A DNA stretch of 64,000 nt, taken from assembly GCF_031312595.1 (NCBI RefSeq), contig NZ_CP133592.1:1240001-1304000 (forward strand), written 5' to 3'. Below, in pieces: positions 8,199-17,356 of the stretch. The position numbers and the translations under genes are program-made. Under the pieces are notes generated by a model. It saw only the letters and a program-made list of their open reading frames with translations, was not told the origin of the DNA and made no database searches. The stretch is from Methanolobus sediminis. Its GTDB lineage: Archaea > Halobacteriota > Methanosarcinia > Methanosarcinales > Methanosarcinaceae. Within the stretch, counting starts at the first letter, position 1. Every line of letters begins with the position of its first letter.

Positions 8199-9878
8199 AT
8201 GTACGGATGGACTGGAAGAACAGTTATCATTGACCTGGGCAACAACTCGGTCACAGAAACAAGAACTAAAAAAGTGTATGCTGAGCAATTTATAGGTGGG
8301 CGTGGTCTTGGATGCAGACTTATGCAGGACTTTGCCAACCCTGAAATAGATCCGCTAAGCCCTGAAAATCCCCTTATACTTACCACCGGACCGCTTACAG
8401 GGACATCAGTCCCAATGTCCGGGCATTTTTCTATCACATGTAAGTCTCCGCTCACATCAACAATTTTCAGCACAAATGTTGGTGGCTATTTTGGAGCGGA
8501 ACTCAAATTTGCAGGCATTGATGCCCTTGTGATAACAGGCAAAGCTGAAAAGCCTGTGTATATCAGTATCTACGATGATGAAGTGGAAATATTACCTGCT
8601 GAGCATCTCTGGGGAAAAAATACTGCTGAAACAACAACCCTTCTTGAAGATAAGGGAAAGGTTGCATGCATAGGTAGGGCCGGAGAAACTTTAGTCAGCA
8701 TGGCAAATATCGTGAATGATCGCTTATATACCAGTGGTCGTGGCGGACATGGAGCTGTTGCAGGTTCAAAAAACCTCAAAGCTATCGTTGTCAAAGGCAC
8801 TAATAAAATAGAAGTTGCAAAACCTGATGAGTTTGAAGAGATTGTTGAGAAGGCAAATAAACTGCTGATCGCAAGCCCTCCTGCTTCCAAAGGACTCAAA
8901 AAATATGGCAGTTCCGTAATTGCAGACCTTCTGAATTATATGGGAACCCTGCCAGCAATGAATTTCCGTGAAAAAAAATTCCATAATGCAGACAAACTTT
9001 CAGGTGAGGAACTCAACAATACTTTTCATTTAAAGGAAGCACCCTGTTACTCGTGCCCCATTGGTTGCAAGCGAACCGACCCGGATGGAAAACCTGTTCC
9101 TGATTATGATTCAATATGGGCTTTGGGATCGAACATCGGAAATGATGATATCCATCTTGTCAGGGAACTTGATAGTCTCTGCCTTGATTACGGACTGGAT
9201 CCTATTTCTGTGGGAGCTGCAATTGCAGCTTATATGGAAATAAAGCCCTGGATCACAATGGAAAAGGTAAAAGAAATTACCATGGAGATAGGAGAAGGAA
9301 CGCATTACGTGTGTAAAGGCACTCATGATTACCTACATTCCACTGGAAAAGAGGAATGTGACACCTCAGTGAAAGGTCTTGGAATCCCAGGATACGACCC
9401 CAGGGAAATCAAAGGTATGGCCATTGCCTATGCTACATCAAACACAGGCGGCTCACATTTAAGCGCATTTATGGCAGGTCCGGAGATAATGGGAAAACCC
9501 ATGCTTCTTGAGAGAGACAAGTTTGATGGAAAAGCTGCTCTTGTGTTATATTTCCAGGACCTTACAGCAGTAATTGATTCCCTTGTGATGTGTCCGTTCA
9601 CAATGCTTGCAGTAGGGGAAGTTGATTTTGCCTCAATGCTGAACAATCTGACCGGAGAGAACTATTCTGCCGAAGAACTGCTAAGAGTTGGTGAAAGAAT
9701 ATTCAATATGGAAAGAATGTTCAATCTAAAAGCAGGCATCACATCCGAAGATGACACGCTTCCTGAGAGATTCTTTGAGAATGGTGATATTGATAAAAGC
9801 GAGTTTGAAAAGACTATTCTGGACTATTACCATTTCAGAGGATGGAATGTTGAGGTATACCGGAAGAGAATACACTGA
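8199..9878 (+). CDS. aor: Aldehyde ferredoxin oxidoreductase (tungstopterin)
   Basis: This 559-residue protein matches the AOR family. The N-terminal domain has GGRGLGCRLM and a glycine-rich pterin-binding region SGRGGHGAVAGSKNLKA. The [4Fe-4S] ligands are CYSCPIGC (CxxCxxxC) with a further cysteine in SLVMCPF near the C-terminus. The family oxidises aldehydes to acids with ferredoxin as acceptor, using tungsten bis-pterin. MoaC encoded later in the window makes the pterin precursor. ATG 8199 follows AGGGGGTT by a good distance. The earlier ATG at 8139 lacks a ribosome site and would add 20 unlike residues. The exact aldehyde is unknown. Confidence 0.92.
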   Translation: MYGWTGRTVIIDLGNNSVTETRTKKVYAEQFIGGRGLGCRLMQDFANPEIDPLSPENPLILTTGPLTGTSVPMSGHFSITCKSPLTSTIFSTNVGGYFGAELKFAGIDALVITGKAEKPVYISIYDDEVEILPAEHLWGKNTAETTTLLEDKGKVACIGRAGETLVSMANIVNDRLYTSGRGGHGAVAGSKNLKAIVVKGTNKIEVAKPDEFEEIVEKANKLLIASPPASKGLKKYGSSVIADLLNYMGTLPAMNFREKKFHNADKLSGEELNNTFHLKEAPCYSCPIGCKRTDPDGKPVPDYDSIWALGSNIGNDDIHLVRELDSLCLDYGLDPISVGAAIAAYMEIKPWITMEKVKEITMEIGEGTHYVCKGTHDYLHSTGKEECDTSVKGLGIPGYDPREIKGMAIAYATSNTGGSHLSAFMAGPEIMGKPMLLERDKFDGKAALVLYFQDLTAVIDSLVMCPFTMLAVGEVDFASMLNNLTGENYSAEELLRVGERIFNMERMFNLKAGITSEDDTLPERFFENGDIDKSEFEKTILDYYHFRGWNVEVYRKRIH

Positions 9879-10014
9879 AAGAACTCGGGATTTACGAAGA
9901 AAAACACAAATCTGACTCTTCTGCGCAACAAGACATATGAGAAAGATATAAACACATTTATATCAGATTCTTCTATTATAACCTCCTATTAATGCGGAAT
10001 CAAAGGTTAAGTTC

Positions 10015-10021
10015 ATATATA
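10015..10021 (+). promoter_or_regulatory. TATA box of the aIF5A gene
   Basis: TATATAG lies about 70 nt before the GTG start. An archaeal start site about 25 nt downstream would leave a leader of roughly 45 nt that ends in GGAGG (10079-10083), 7 nt before the start codon. The surrounding 9879-10090 region shows no gene. Confidence 0.45.
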
Positions 10022-10090
10022 GCATTAGAAGTTATACCCTTTAGACCTTTTAAGCTCATAAATAATTATTACGATTATGGAGGATTTTAA

Positions 10091-10474
10091 GTGAAAATAC
10101 AAGTTGAAGTTAAAGAACTTAAAGAAGGCAAGTACGTCATCGTAGACGACGAGGCCTGCGTCATCAAGAGCATATCCAAGTCCAAGCCAGGTAAACACGG
10201 TTCAGCAAAGGCAAGAATCGATGTTATCGGACTTTTTGACAACCAGAAGAGATCAATTGTAGGTCCTGTATCTGACAAGATCTACGTCCCGGTCGTAGAG
10301 AGAAAGAACGCACAGGTCCTTTCAATTGCAGGCGATGTTGCACAGCTCATGGACATGGGCGACTTCTCAACCTTTGAAATGAAGATCCCTGACGAGTACA
10401 AGGAAAGGATAAAGGAAGGAGAAGAGGTTTCATTCCTCACTGCACTCGGCAAGATGAAGTTCGATCTCAGATGA
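10091..10474 (+). CDS. eif5A: Translation initiation factor aIF5A
   Basis: This 127-residue protein has the SH3-like N-terminal domain with the hypusination loop KPGKHGSAK, where the lysine after PG becomes deoxyhypusine or hypusine, followed by an OB-fold domain ending KMKFDLR. It helps ribosomes through difficult peptide bonds. The start is GTG, 7 nt after GGAGG. A T-rich tract follows the stop. The agmatinase gene is next, which fits the archaeal agmatine-based modification route. Confidence 0.97.
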   Translation: MKIQVEVKELKEGKYVIVDDEACVIKSISKSKPGKHGSAKARIDVIGLFDNQKRSIVGPVSDKIYVPVVERKNAQVLSIAGDVAQLMDMGDFSTFEMKIPDEYKERIKEGEEVSFLTALGKMKFDLR

Positions 10475-10489
10475 TCGAACCTAACTTTT

Positions 10490-10505
10490 CTTATCTTTTT
10501 TTATT
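10490..10505 (+). terminator. T-rich terminator after aIF5A
   Basis: Two T-runs follow the stop codon, TTTTC and a run of seven T at 10496-10502. Archaeal RNA polymerase often terminates at such tracts. Read-through into the agmatinase gene is also possible because its start is only 40 nt beyond. Confidence 0.4.
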
Positions 10506-10514
10506 ACTAAATTT

Positions 10515-11384
10515 ATGTTTTACAAACCTGATATGATGGATGCTTTTGCAGACTATGAGACTGCAAGGTATGTAATATTCGGTGTCCCTTTTGATGCTAC
10601 ATCATCATTCAGGCCAGGAAGTCGCTGGGCTCCTGATGCAATGAGGAAAGCCTCAGTGAATTTCGAAAAATATAACCAGCATTTCGATGTTGATTTTGAA
10701 GACCTGCTCATTCACGATATCGGAAATCTTGAGCCTTATTCTTCAGTTGACGAAACGCTCGAAGACCTGTATTATGCAGTCAGGCCCATTGTAAAAGACG
10801 GAAAAATTCCCATTATGATGGGAGGAGAACACTCTCTTACTTATTCATGTGTAAAAGCATGTGCAGAGGAAGCCGGTGAAGATATTGGCTTTGTTGTTAT
10901 GGACGCACACTTCGACCTCCGGGAAGAATATGGAGGTATCAGGAACAACCATGCATGTGTATCCAGACACGTTCGCGATGATATCACAGATACCTATGTG
11001 ACCATTGGTGTTCGTAGCGGACCCAAAGAGGAATGGGTATATGCTAAAGAGAACGGCATCAAATACTACACCGCAGACGATGTCCGTGAAATCGGAATAA
11101 AACAGGTAATTTCCGAGGTTAAAGAATATCTCGGTTGCAAGAAGATCTACCTGTCACTCGATATGGATGCAATTGACCCTGCATACGCACCAGGTCTTGG
11201 CACACCTGAACCTTTCGGACTTACAGACATTGATGTGCGTGAAGTTATACGTGCCCTGGCACCAATTTCCATTGGATTTGATGTTGTGGAAATCTCCCCG
11301 GAATATGATAACGGAATAAGCGCACTTCTGGGAACAAAACTTCTCAGGGAATTCATTGCTGCCCATGCTGCAAGTGAGAGATAA
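10515..11384 (+). CDS. speB: Agmatinase
   Basis: The 289-residue protein has the ureohydrolase manganese motifs GGEHS, DAHFDLR and SLDMDAIDPAYAPG, with the usual family length. Agmatinase makes putrescine and urea from agmatine. In archaea this family has been tied to deoxyhypusine formation, and the gene lies 40 nt after aIF5A. No clear ribosome site precedes ATG 10515, so it may be leaderless or coupled to upstream transcription through the T-tract. Confidence 0.94.
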   Translation: MFYKPDMMDAFADYETARYVIFGVPFDATSSFRPGSRWAPDAMRKASVNFEKYNQHFDVDFEDLLIHDIGNLEPYSSVDETLEDLYYAVRPIVKDGKIPIMMGGEHSLTYSCVKACAEEAGEDIGFVVMDAHFDLREEYGGIRNNHACVSRHVRDDITDTYVTIGVRSGPKEEWVYAKENGIKYYTADDVREIGIKQVISEVKEYLGCKKIYLSLDMDAIDPAYAPGLGTPEPFGLTDIDVREVIRALAPISIGFDVVEISPEYDNGISALLGTKLLREFIAAHAASER

Positions 11385-11451
11385 AACTACAGAAAATCAG
11401 GTATAAATTCCCGTCTTCACACTCATTTGTACTTAATATACCGGTGATCCT

Positions 11452-11976
11452 GTGAAAATTTCAATAAGGAATGCTGAAAAAGAAGATATTGAAGGGATAA
11501 TGTGTGTTGAGCATAGGTCATTCCACACCAATATAGCTGAAAACAGCGACACTTTTCTGGAAAGAATAGAAAGCTTCTCAGACGGTTTTCTTGTCATGGT
11601 CATCGATGGAGAGATTGCAGGATATATTTCCTCGGAACTCTGGGATTATTCAGAGAACATAGAAACTGAAAAATTCGTTCTTGGACACAACATTACTGAA
11701 ACTCACAGAAATGACGGGAAGGAACTTTACATATCATCCATCGCAGTTCTGAAAAAGTATCGCGGGAAAGGGTATGGTAATGCTCTTTTCTCAGAACTCG
11801 TTAGCAGGATCTACAGGAACTATGAAATATCAAGCATAATCCTCATGGTTTCTGTTAACTGGATAGCTGCAAGGAAAATCTATGAGAAGAATGGATTCAA
11901 GGAAATTCAGGTAATAAAATACTTTTTTGATGATGATGAGAAATCAGATGCGATCATCATGAGAAAACAAATGTGA
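11452..11976 (+). CDS. GNAT-family N-acetyltransferase
   Basis: This 174-residue protein has the GNAT fold. The acetyl-CoA loop is KKYRGKGYGNALF (Q/R-x-x-G-x-G/A form), and the WIAARKIYEKNGF segment is typical of RimI-like enzymes. The substrate, whether a protein N-terminus or small amine, cannot be told. The start is GTG, preceded by GGTGAT. It converges with the winged-helix gene, with a T-rich stretch between them. Confidence 0.85.
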   Translation: MKISIRNAEKEDIEGIMCVEHRSFHTNIAENSDTFLERIESFSDGFLVMVIDGEIAGYISSELWDYSENIETEKFVLGHNITETHRNDGKELYISSIAVLKKYRGKGYGNALFSELVSRIYRNYEISSIILMVSVNWIAARKIYEKNGFKEIQVIKYFFDDDEKSDAIIMRKQM

Positions 11977-11999
11977 GAGTTGGTTTTTAGTTTTAGTTT
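11977..11999. terminator. T-rich region between convergent genes
   Basis: GGTTTTTAGTTTTAGTTTTTAC follows the acetyltransferase stop and ends at the stop of the opposing regulator. The three T-runs on the plus strand fit an archaeal terminator for the acetyltransferase. Confidence 0.4.
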
Positions 12000-12530
12000 T
12001 TACTTGTGATTTACGGTGTCAAGTTCCCACATCTCAATGAAATTATCGAGCATACGGTCAAAGAAACTGCTTTTATAGGTGATTATCAGTTCTGTAATTT
12101 CCTCAGGGTTTATAACCTCAAAATTACTTTCCCTGCCATTTATAATTTTATTCACAACTCCTGATGCCACAAGTTTGTTAAGATGCCAGGAAACCGTAGA
12201 TGGAGATAGACCAATGGCTGAAGAAATATCCTTATTATTCAGATCTGGATTTTCCATGAGAGTAATAAGAATATGCCTGCAGGCTTTTTTCCGAAGGAAA
12301 GACATGACCAGTCGGTCGTTTTCACTCAACTCTTTATCCCTTACAAAATAGCGGAGGAATTGTTCATCTTTTTGTGCTGAAATGATATTCTTTTTTTGCA
12401 TGTAGTGAAGATGATACTGCAGGCTACCAACTGCTATACCAAGACTTCTTTCCAGTTCACGAAGATGAATTCCCGGTGAACTGCGGATGGTTTCAAATAT
12501 CCTTTTGCGGGTTTCAAGCTCGAGTTCCAT
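12000..12530 (-). CDS. Tandem winged-helix transcriptional regulator
   Basis: This 176-residue protein has two winged helix-turn-helix domains. The first (about 5-60) includes GIHLRELERSLGIAVGSLQYHL; the second (about 85-150) includes NNKDISSAIGLSPSTVSWHL and a wing with GRESNFEV. Both resemble ArsR/MarR-like archaeal regulators. It starts one base after the stop of the small membrane protein gene, so the two are almost certainly co-translated and may work as a membrane-linked sensor and regulator. No ligand site is recognised. Confidence 0.85.
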   Translation of the reverse strand: MELELETRKRIFETIRSSPGIHLRELERSLGIAVGSLQYHLHYMQKKNIISAQKDEQFLRYFVRDKELSENDRLVMSFLRKKACRHILITLMENPDLNNKDISSAIGLSPSTVSWHLNKLVASGVVNKIINGRESNFEVINPEEITELIITYKSSFFDRMLDNFIEMWELDTVNHK

Positions 12531-12531
12531 T

Positions 12532-12801
12532 TCAAACCTTCTCTTTTGTCACCATGGCAAAGAAAAATAACAACAGTACGACAAAATTGAGTATACTGCC
12601 CCATATCTCAAGAGTCTCTCCTATTGAAGGGAAAAATGACTCTGTTGAACCCATAAACCCCATCAGGAAATAAGCAAAAAATGCAGTTGTGACCAAAAGT
12701 AATTTTCTTCTGCGCTCCCTCATATACGCAGCAAGGGATATCGAGAAAAGGACTAATGCCAGAATACTTGATACCAGAACTATTATGTTGTCGATTTCCA
12801 T
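12532..12801 (-). CDS. Small membrane protein paired with a winged-helix regulator
   Basis: The 89-residue protein has three hydrophobic segments: residues 5-25, about 35-50 and 65-84, with a basic loop RERRRK between the first two. It belongs to no family I can name. The gene is directly upstream of the tandem winged-helix gene, with only one base between them. Small membrane proteins next to HTH regulators are common in haloarchaea and methanogens, and a sensing role is inferred. Confidence 0.7.
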   Translation of the reverse strand: MEIDNIIVLVSSILALVLFSISLAAYMRERRRKLLLVTTAFFAYFLMGFMGSTESFFPSIGETLEIWGSILNFVVLLLFFFAMVTKEKV

Positions 12802-12852
12802 ATTGCGTTGCCACCTCTGTCAAAAACCAGAAAGAAAGACAGGGTCTTCCTT

Positions 12853-13674
12853 TCATTCAATGGTAATCTCCACAAGTTCAAGCACTTCGTCGCCACCGAC
12901 AACAGCTTCCTCTTTAAGGATACCAATACCACTTGCATAGTACTTGTGTTCTTCAACTCCTGGCTCAAGGGGTGTCCACTCCTTTGTCTGCAGACAGTTA
13001 TCGAATGAACCGTATTCCACTGTAACAGATGCATCAAGGCTCAGCACTTCGGCCATGTCTTCTGCTTCACCTTCATAGTATTCCTGCTGGTAGATATCAC
13101 CAACCTGCGGATTAGCTTTCATAAGAATACCAGGTTCAGCTCCGTCAACACCTCCTTCCCAGGAGCCTGACGTGCCCACCAGTTCACCTTCATCATACTC
13201 TTTTGAATCCTCTCCAAAATACCAGACGTTGCCTTCATTGTCATTAGCAAACCAGTCGTATGTATCTTCCACAAGTTCACCATCTTCCCATTCCCTATCT
13301 CTGATAACCATGGTTGTTACACCCATTATCTCCTTGGTCTGGTCAGTGACATATATTTCAACCCTGATGTCCTCGCCATCAGATTCTCCCTCAAGGATGA
13401 ATGTTGTACCAACTTCAAGAGGGAAATATGGGTTTGCAACAGGATTCGTGAAATCTGCAGGATCAATTACAGAACCAGACTCCCCCATAGTCTCAGTCAT
13501 ATTTTCTTCCATTGCAGCATCTTCTTCTGTATCTGCCATACTGTCAGGTGATTCTTCCAACATTGTGTCTTCAGATACTTCGTCCGGTGAAGACGTATCA
13601 GTGCAACCCGACATCGTTACAAGCGCCACTCCTACCAGAAGCACCACTAAATTTCGAAGTAATTTGGTCTTCAT
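12853..13674 (-). CDS. Secreted lipoprotein of unknown function
   Basis: The 273-residue protein has a signal peptide with lipobox (VTMSGC, cysteine about residue 24). A low-complexity acidic linker rich in Asp, Glu, Ser and Met follows, then a folded domain starting near ANPYFPLEVGTTFILEGE, with many acidic and aromatic residues. It should be anchored by lipid to the outer membrane face. Similar exported proteins occur in methanogens, but no function is known to me. It lies 51 nt upstream of the membrane protein/regulator pair and may share its transcript. Confidence 0.8.
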   Translation of the reverse strand: MKTKLLRNLVVLLVGVALVTMSGCTDTSSPDEVSEDTMLEESPDSMADTEEDAAMEENMTETMGESGSVIDPADFTNPVANPYFPLEVGTTFILEGESDGEDIRVEIYVTDQTKEIMGVTTMVIRDREWEDGELVEDTYDWFANDNEGNVWYFGEDSKEYDEGELVGTSGSWEGGVDGAEPGILMKANPQVGDIYQQEYYEGEAEDMAEVLSLDASVTVEYGSFDNCLQTKEWTPLEPGVEEHKYYASGIGILKEEAVVGGDEVLELVEITIE

Positions 13675-13831
13675 TTAAATCCTCCCTTTATCCTTTCCAG
13701 ATGGAAAAGGTTCTTAAATCAAAATTCGGCTGGATTATATTAACAATTATGGTACAGCTATCGAATACTAGTACAAGCTTCGAACAATTGGAGGAGGAAG
13801 CATATAGTTCAAAGAAAAAGCTGTAAAACTG

Positions 13832-15760
13832 TTACAGATTCTGTGGGATTGTAAAAGTAAAAGTTGATCCTTCGTCCACCTTACTTACAAGAGAAATCTT
13901 TCCACCATGCATCTCAACAAGTTCTTTTACAAGGGAAAGACCGATGCCTACTCCACTATATCTGCGTGCATGTGACCAGTCAAGCTGGACAAAAGGTTCA
14001 AAAAATGTTTCCTGTTTATCTTCAGAGATACCTATCCCGGTATCAATTACCTGTACGTTTACATCATTGCCGGCCTTTTGGAAAATAACTTTTACAAAAC
14101 CTCCTTCCTTATTGAATTTAATGGCATTCTCAAGCAAATTATGAAGAATAGCATTGAATTTGCATTCATCTGCAAAGATGGATTCAAGACCATGCTCTAT
14201 CTCAAATTCAATCATAATGTTCTTCTTGGAAGCTATTGGTCGGAATATTTTTTCAAGTTCAACGACTGTCGACTGCAGATTAAATTTTATAATGTCGAGT
14301 TCACAGTTTCCAGCTTCAATCTCTGCAATATAGATAAGGGAATTTACGATTTCAAGAAGGCTGGAACCTGCCTCCTTGATACGGGTAAAATATTTTATTT
14401 GATCTTCGTTCAATTTTCCAGATAGCTCACTTAGTAATACATCAGAATAGCCAATTACAATATAAAGAGGGGTGCGGAGCTCATGGCTGATATTAGCCAG
14501 AAACTCACATTTTGAATTGGAAGCGTTTTCTGCAAGTACTTTTGCCTCTGTCAACAGATTCTCGGCAAGCTTGCGCTCAGTTGTATCCACACAAAGTGCC
14601 AGAAGTTTTTTTTCATCCAGCATGACGGCTTCTATCTGAATATAGAAATCAGTGCCATCCTTTTTCAGGAACAAGAACTCTCCAGAAGCTTTGCCTTCTG
14701 TTTCTACCCTCAGAAAATGATCTGTAGTTTCAGATACAGATTCAGGACTGCACAGATCAATGATGTTCATGCCCATGAGTTCTTCAACAGAATATCCTGT
14801 CAGGTTGCAGGCAGAAGGATTGACATCCAGAAGCATACCAAAAATGTCAGTTACAAAAATAGGATGAGGTGAATTGTCAACGTATGTGCGGTATTTTTCC
14901 TCACTTCTCTTAAGACGTTGCTGAGATGTCCTTATATCGGTTATATCAAGCACGCTGCGCATATAAAAAGGAACACCTTTACTAGTATAGAGGAGATTTG
15001 CATGAATCAGGACATGCACAAAATATCCGGACTTATGGACGTACCTTTTTTCAATCTCAAACGAATCAATATCCCCATCAAGCATTCTATTTAGCATATT
15101 GGATTCTGTTCCGTTTTCATCGGGGTATGTGATATCCATACACTTCTTTGAGAGGAGTTCATCCCTTGTATAGCCCACAATCTCGCAAAACCTGTCGTTA
15201 ACTTTCAGGAAAGTTCCTTCTGTCGTCGTGTAGGCAATTCCTACTGCTGATTGCTGAGAAGCAGCATTAAAAAGGTCTTCATCGTCCCAATTCAGATATT
15301 CAGGCACATGATTATTAACATTGGAATTTTGTTTTTGGATTTTTGGCTGCCTGTTAACCACATTATTTAGTTTCTGCCCCTTGTTGATGAGAGCTTTCAG
15401 ATAAGAAATAGTAGTATCATTATCAAAAGGTTCTTCAAAATAAGCATCAGCCCCTGACTCAATGAGTTTCACTATATCGTTGCTGGAAAAAGCAGTACCA
15501 ACGAAGGCCAATGGTATAAAGTGGTATTTATCGGAGAATTTTACCTGCTGAGATACCTGATAAGCTCCCTGATCATTGAAAGACACATCAATAATGATAA
15601 GGGCCGGTATTAATGTATCAAGTTCTGTCATAATGGAATTATATGGATTAACATCGACCACATCAAAATACTTCTCAAGAATACTCTTGAATGGACTTTT
15701 ATTATCTGGCCCATTCCTGACAATAAATATCAAAGGTCTCAATAAACCATCATTCCACAT
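13832..15760 (-). CDS. Sensor histidine kinase with receiver-like and two PAS domains
   Basis: This 642-residue soluble protein has a receiver-like domain at 8-120 (acceptor candidate Asp58 in IIIDVSF; the usual conserved lysine appears replaced in YFEEPFD). Two PAS domains follow at about 175-290 and 295-410. A HisKA domain with NISHELRTPLYIVIGY contains the phospho-accepting histidine. The HATPase domain has DTGIGISED and GVGIGLSLVKELVEMHGG. No membrane segment is present, so it senses an internal signal. No response regulator lies nearby. Confidence 0.93.
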   Translation of the reverse strand: MWNDGLLRPLIFIVRNGPDNKSPFKSILEKYFDVVDVNPYNSIMTELDTLIPALIIIDVSFNDQGAYQVSQQVKFSDKYHFIPLAFVGTAFSSNDIVKLIESGADAYFEEPFDNDTTISYLKALINKGQKLNNVVNRQPKIQKQNSNVNNHVPEYLNWDDEDLFNAASQQSAVGIAYTTTEGTFLKVNDRFCEIVGYTRDELLSKKCMDITYPDENGTESNMLNRMLDGDIDSFEIEKRYVHKSGYFVHVLIHANLLYTSKGVPFYMRSVLDITDIRTSQQRLKRSEEKYRTYVDNSPHPIFVTDIFGMLLDVNPSACNLTGYSVEELMGMNIIDLCSPESVSETTDHFLRVETEGKASGEFLFLKKDGTDFYIQIEAVMLDEKKLLALCVDTTERKLAENLLTEAKVLAENASNSKCEFLANISHELRTPLYIVIGYSDVLLSELSGKLNEDQIKYFTRIKEAGSSLLEIVNSLIYIAEIEAGNCELDIIKFNLQSTVVELEKIFRPIASKKNIMIEFEIEHGLESIFADECKFNAILHNLLENAIKFNKEGGFVKVIFQKAGNDVNVQVIDTGIGISEDKQETFFEPFVQLDWSHARRYSGVGIGLSLVKELVEMHGGKISLVSKVDEGSTFTFTIPQNL

Positions 15761-15980
15761 AAGTAATTATACACAACTAGTATATTTTATGGATAGTTCG
15801 TATATAAAAATTCAATTGATACATATTAATAGATTCCAGCCACTTAATCAATTATTGTTAGTAATACAGATTGATGTAATACAAACTGATTATTTTCATA
15901 AATCATAGTATTGAATCGTTTTGACAGATGCAGTCACAGATAATTATTTACATACTCCAGACAATGACATCATTGAGAGT

Positions 15981-16634
15981 ATGAACGACGAAGTTGAAGT
16001 TGTATGTCCGGTATGCTCACCAAAAATAGCAGTACCGCATGATGTATTAAAAGGAGGACAGAACCCTGTCGTCCAGTGTCAGGAATGTGAAAATGTCCAT
16101 CCTACTAAGATAGAGAAGGTCAAAACGTTCAATGTCAAAGTAATAATCAACAAAGGTGAAGAGTCTTTCACACAGATAACCCTACTGACATCTGAAGAAG
16201 ATGTATCTGTGGATGATGAAATAATTGTAGATGACGGAGAATCCGATGAAGTATTCCCTGTGCTGATAACCGCTATTGAATCCGGTGAAAAGAGACTCCA
16301 AAAAGCCAATGCGTCTGAGATTACCACAATATGGGGCAGAGCTATTGACGAAGTTGTGGTAAAGATCGCAGTGCATCGTGGCAGGAATACTGAAGCAATG
16401 CACAAAAGAGTGCCTGGTGGATATGAGTTTATCATCGGTCAGGAAGAAACTGTTGATAAAACAAAGATTCGTATTAAGAAAATAAAGATACGGGATGGAA
16501 GCCTTGAATCTAAAACAGGCACCGCAGTTGCGGCAAAATTCATAAAGAGAGTATTTGCAGAAGAAGTGCAGAGAAAGAGCTGGGGAGATGGAAAAACCCA
16601 ATGGAGTATGAAAGGGAAAGGAAGAAGCTGGTAA
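15981..16634 (+). CDS. HVO_0476-family zinc-finger protein
   Basis: About 217 residues begin [12 protein letters not shown]. Two CxxC pairs, CPVC and CQEC, form a zinc ribbon at the N-terminus, followed by a beta-rich acidic domain, as in the HVO_0476 family of archaeal proteins of unknown function. The frame is open up to TTG at 15921, which would add 20 residues. ATG 15981 is preferred because the family starts close to the zinc ribbon, but neither start has a strong ribosome site. The 3' end overlaps pcm by 34 nt. Confidence 0.8.
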   Translation: MNDEVEVVCPVCSPKIAVPHDVLKGGQNPVVQCQECENVHPTKIEKVKTFNVKVIINKGEESFTQITLLTSEEDVSVDDEIIVDDGESDEVFPVLITAIESGEKRLQKANASEITTIWGRAIDEVVVKIAVHRGRNTEAMHKRVPGGYEFIIGQEETVDKTKIRIKKIKIRDGSLESKTGTAVAAKFIKRVFAEEVQRKSWGDGKTQWSMKGKGRSW

Positions 16635-17260
16635 ATTCTCTAAGAGAATACAACATATCTGAAAAAACACTTAATGCAATGAAAAAGGTGCCAAGACACC
16701 TTTTCGTACCTTCAGTTCAAATAGCGAACGCCTATGTTGACCATCCTTTGCCCATAGGCTACGCACAAACAATATCAGCACCACATATGGTGGCTATGAT
16801 GTGTGACCTTCTTGATCTTCAGGAAGGACTAACAATACTTGAGATAGGTGCCGGTTCCGGTTACAACGCTGCAGTAATGGCAGAGATAATCGGTTCAAAG
16901 GGAAAAATCTATTCTATTGAAAGGCTTGAAAAGCTTGCTGTTTTTGCGCAGGATAATCTGAAAAAAGCAGGTTACTCCAATGTTGAGGTCATATGCGCAG
17001 ACGGTTCTCTGGGCCTTCCCGAACATGCACCCTACGACCGTATATGCGTGACTGCATCTGCTCCATGCACTCCACTACCTCTCATAGAGCAGCTTAAACC
17101 AGGTGGAATTATGGCAATTCCTGAAGGAAAAGCATACCAACGCCTCTACCTTATCAAAAAGGATATGGAAGGAAATATCATAAAAGAGGATCGTGGCGGA
17201 GTGATATTCGTACCCCTTGTAGGAGACCATGGTTTCAACATGCTTTGTGGTGACAGATAA
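16601..17260 (+). CDS. pcm: Protein-L-isoaspartate O-methyltransferase
   Basis: The 219-residue protein has the Pcm signature: RHLFVP near residue 33, the substrate segment [13 protein letters not shown], and the AdoMet-binding motif [17 protein letters not shown]. It repairs isoaspartyl residues in aged proteins. ATG 16601 lies inside the 3' end of the preceding zinc-finger gene, in another frame; the next in-frame Met is at residue 26, so the overlap is real and the two genes are probably co-expressed. Confidence 0.95.
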   Translation: MEYERERKKLVNSLREYNISEKTLNAMKKVPRHLFVPSVQIANAYVDHPLPIGYAQTISAPHMVAMMCDLLDLQEGLTILEIGAGSGYNAAVMAEIIGSKGKIYSIERLEKLAVFAQDNLKKAGYSNVEVICADGSLGLPEHAPYDRICVTASAPCTPLPLIEQLKPGGIMAIPEGKAYQRLYLIKKDMEGNIIKEDRGGVIFVPLVGDHGFNMLCGDR

Positions 17261-17356
17261 TATAATGCAGCATCCAGGGCAAAAATATTTTTATTGAGAT
17301 GAGTTCATTTAGCGTAGCATATTTTATAAAATTACAAATCGCTCATTGATGGAAAT

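Noticed and set aside
7931-8473. 180-codon minus-strand frame
   Set aside because: Antisense to the well-supported AGT and AOR genes.
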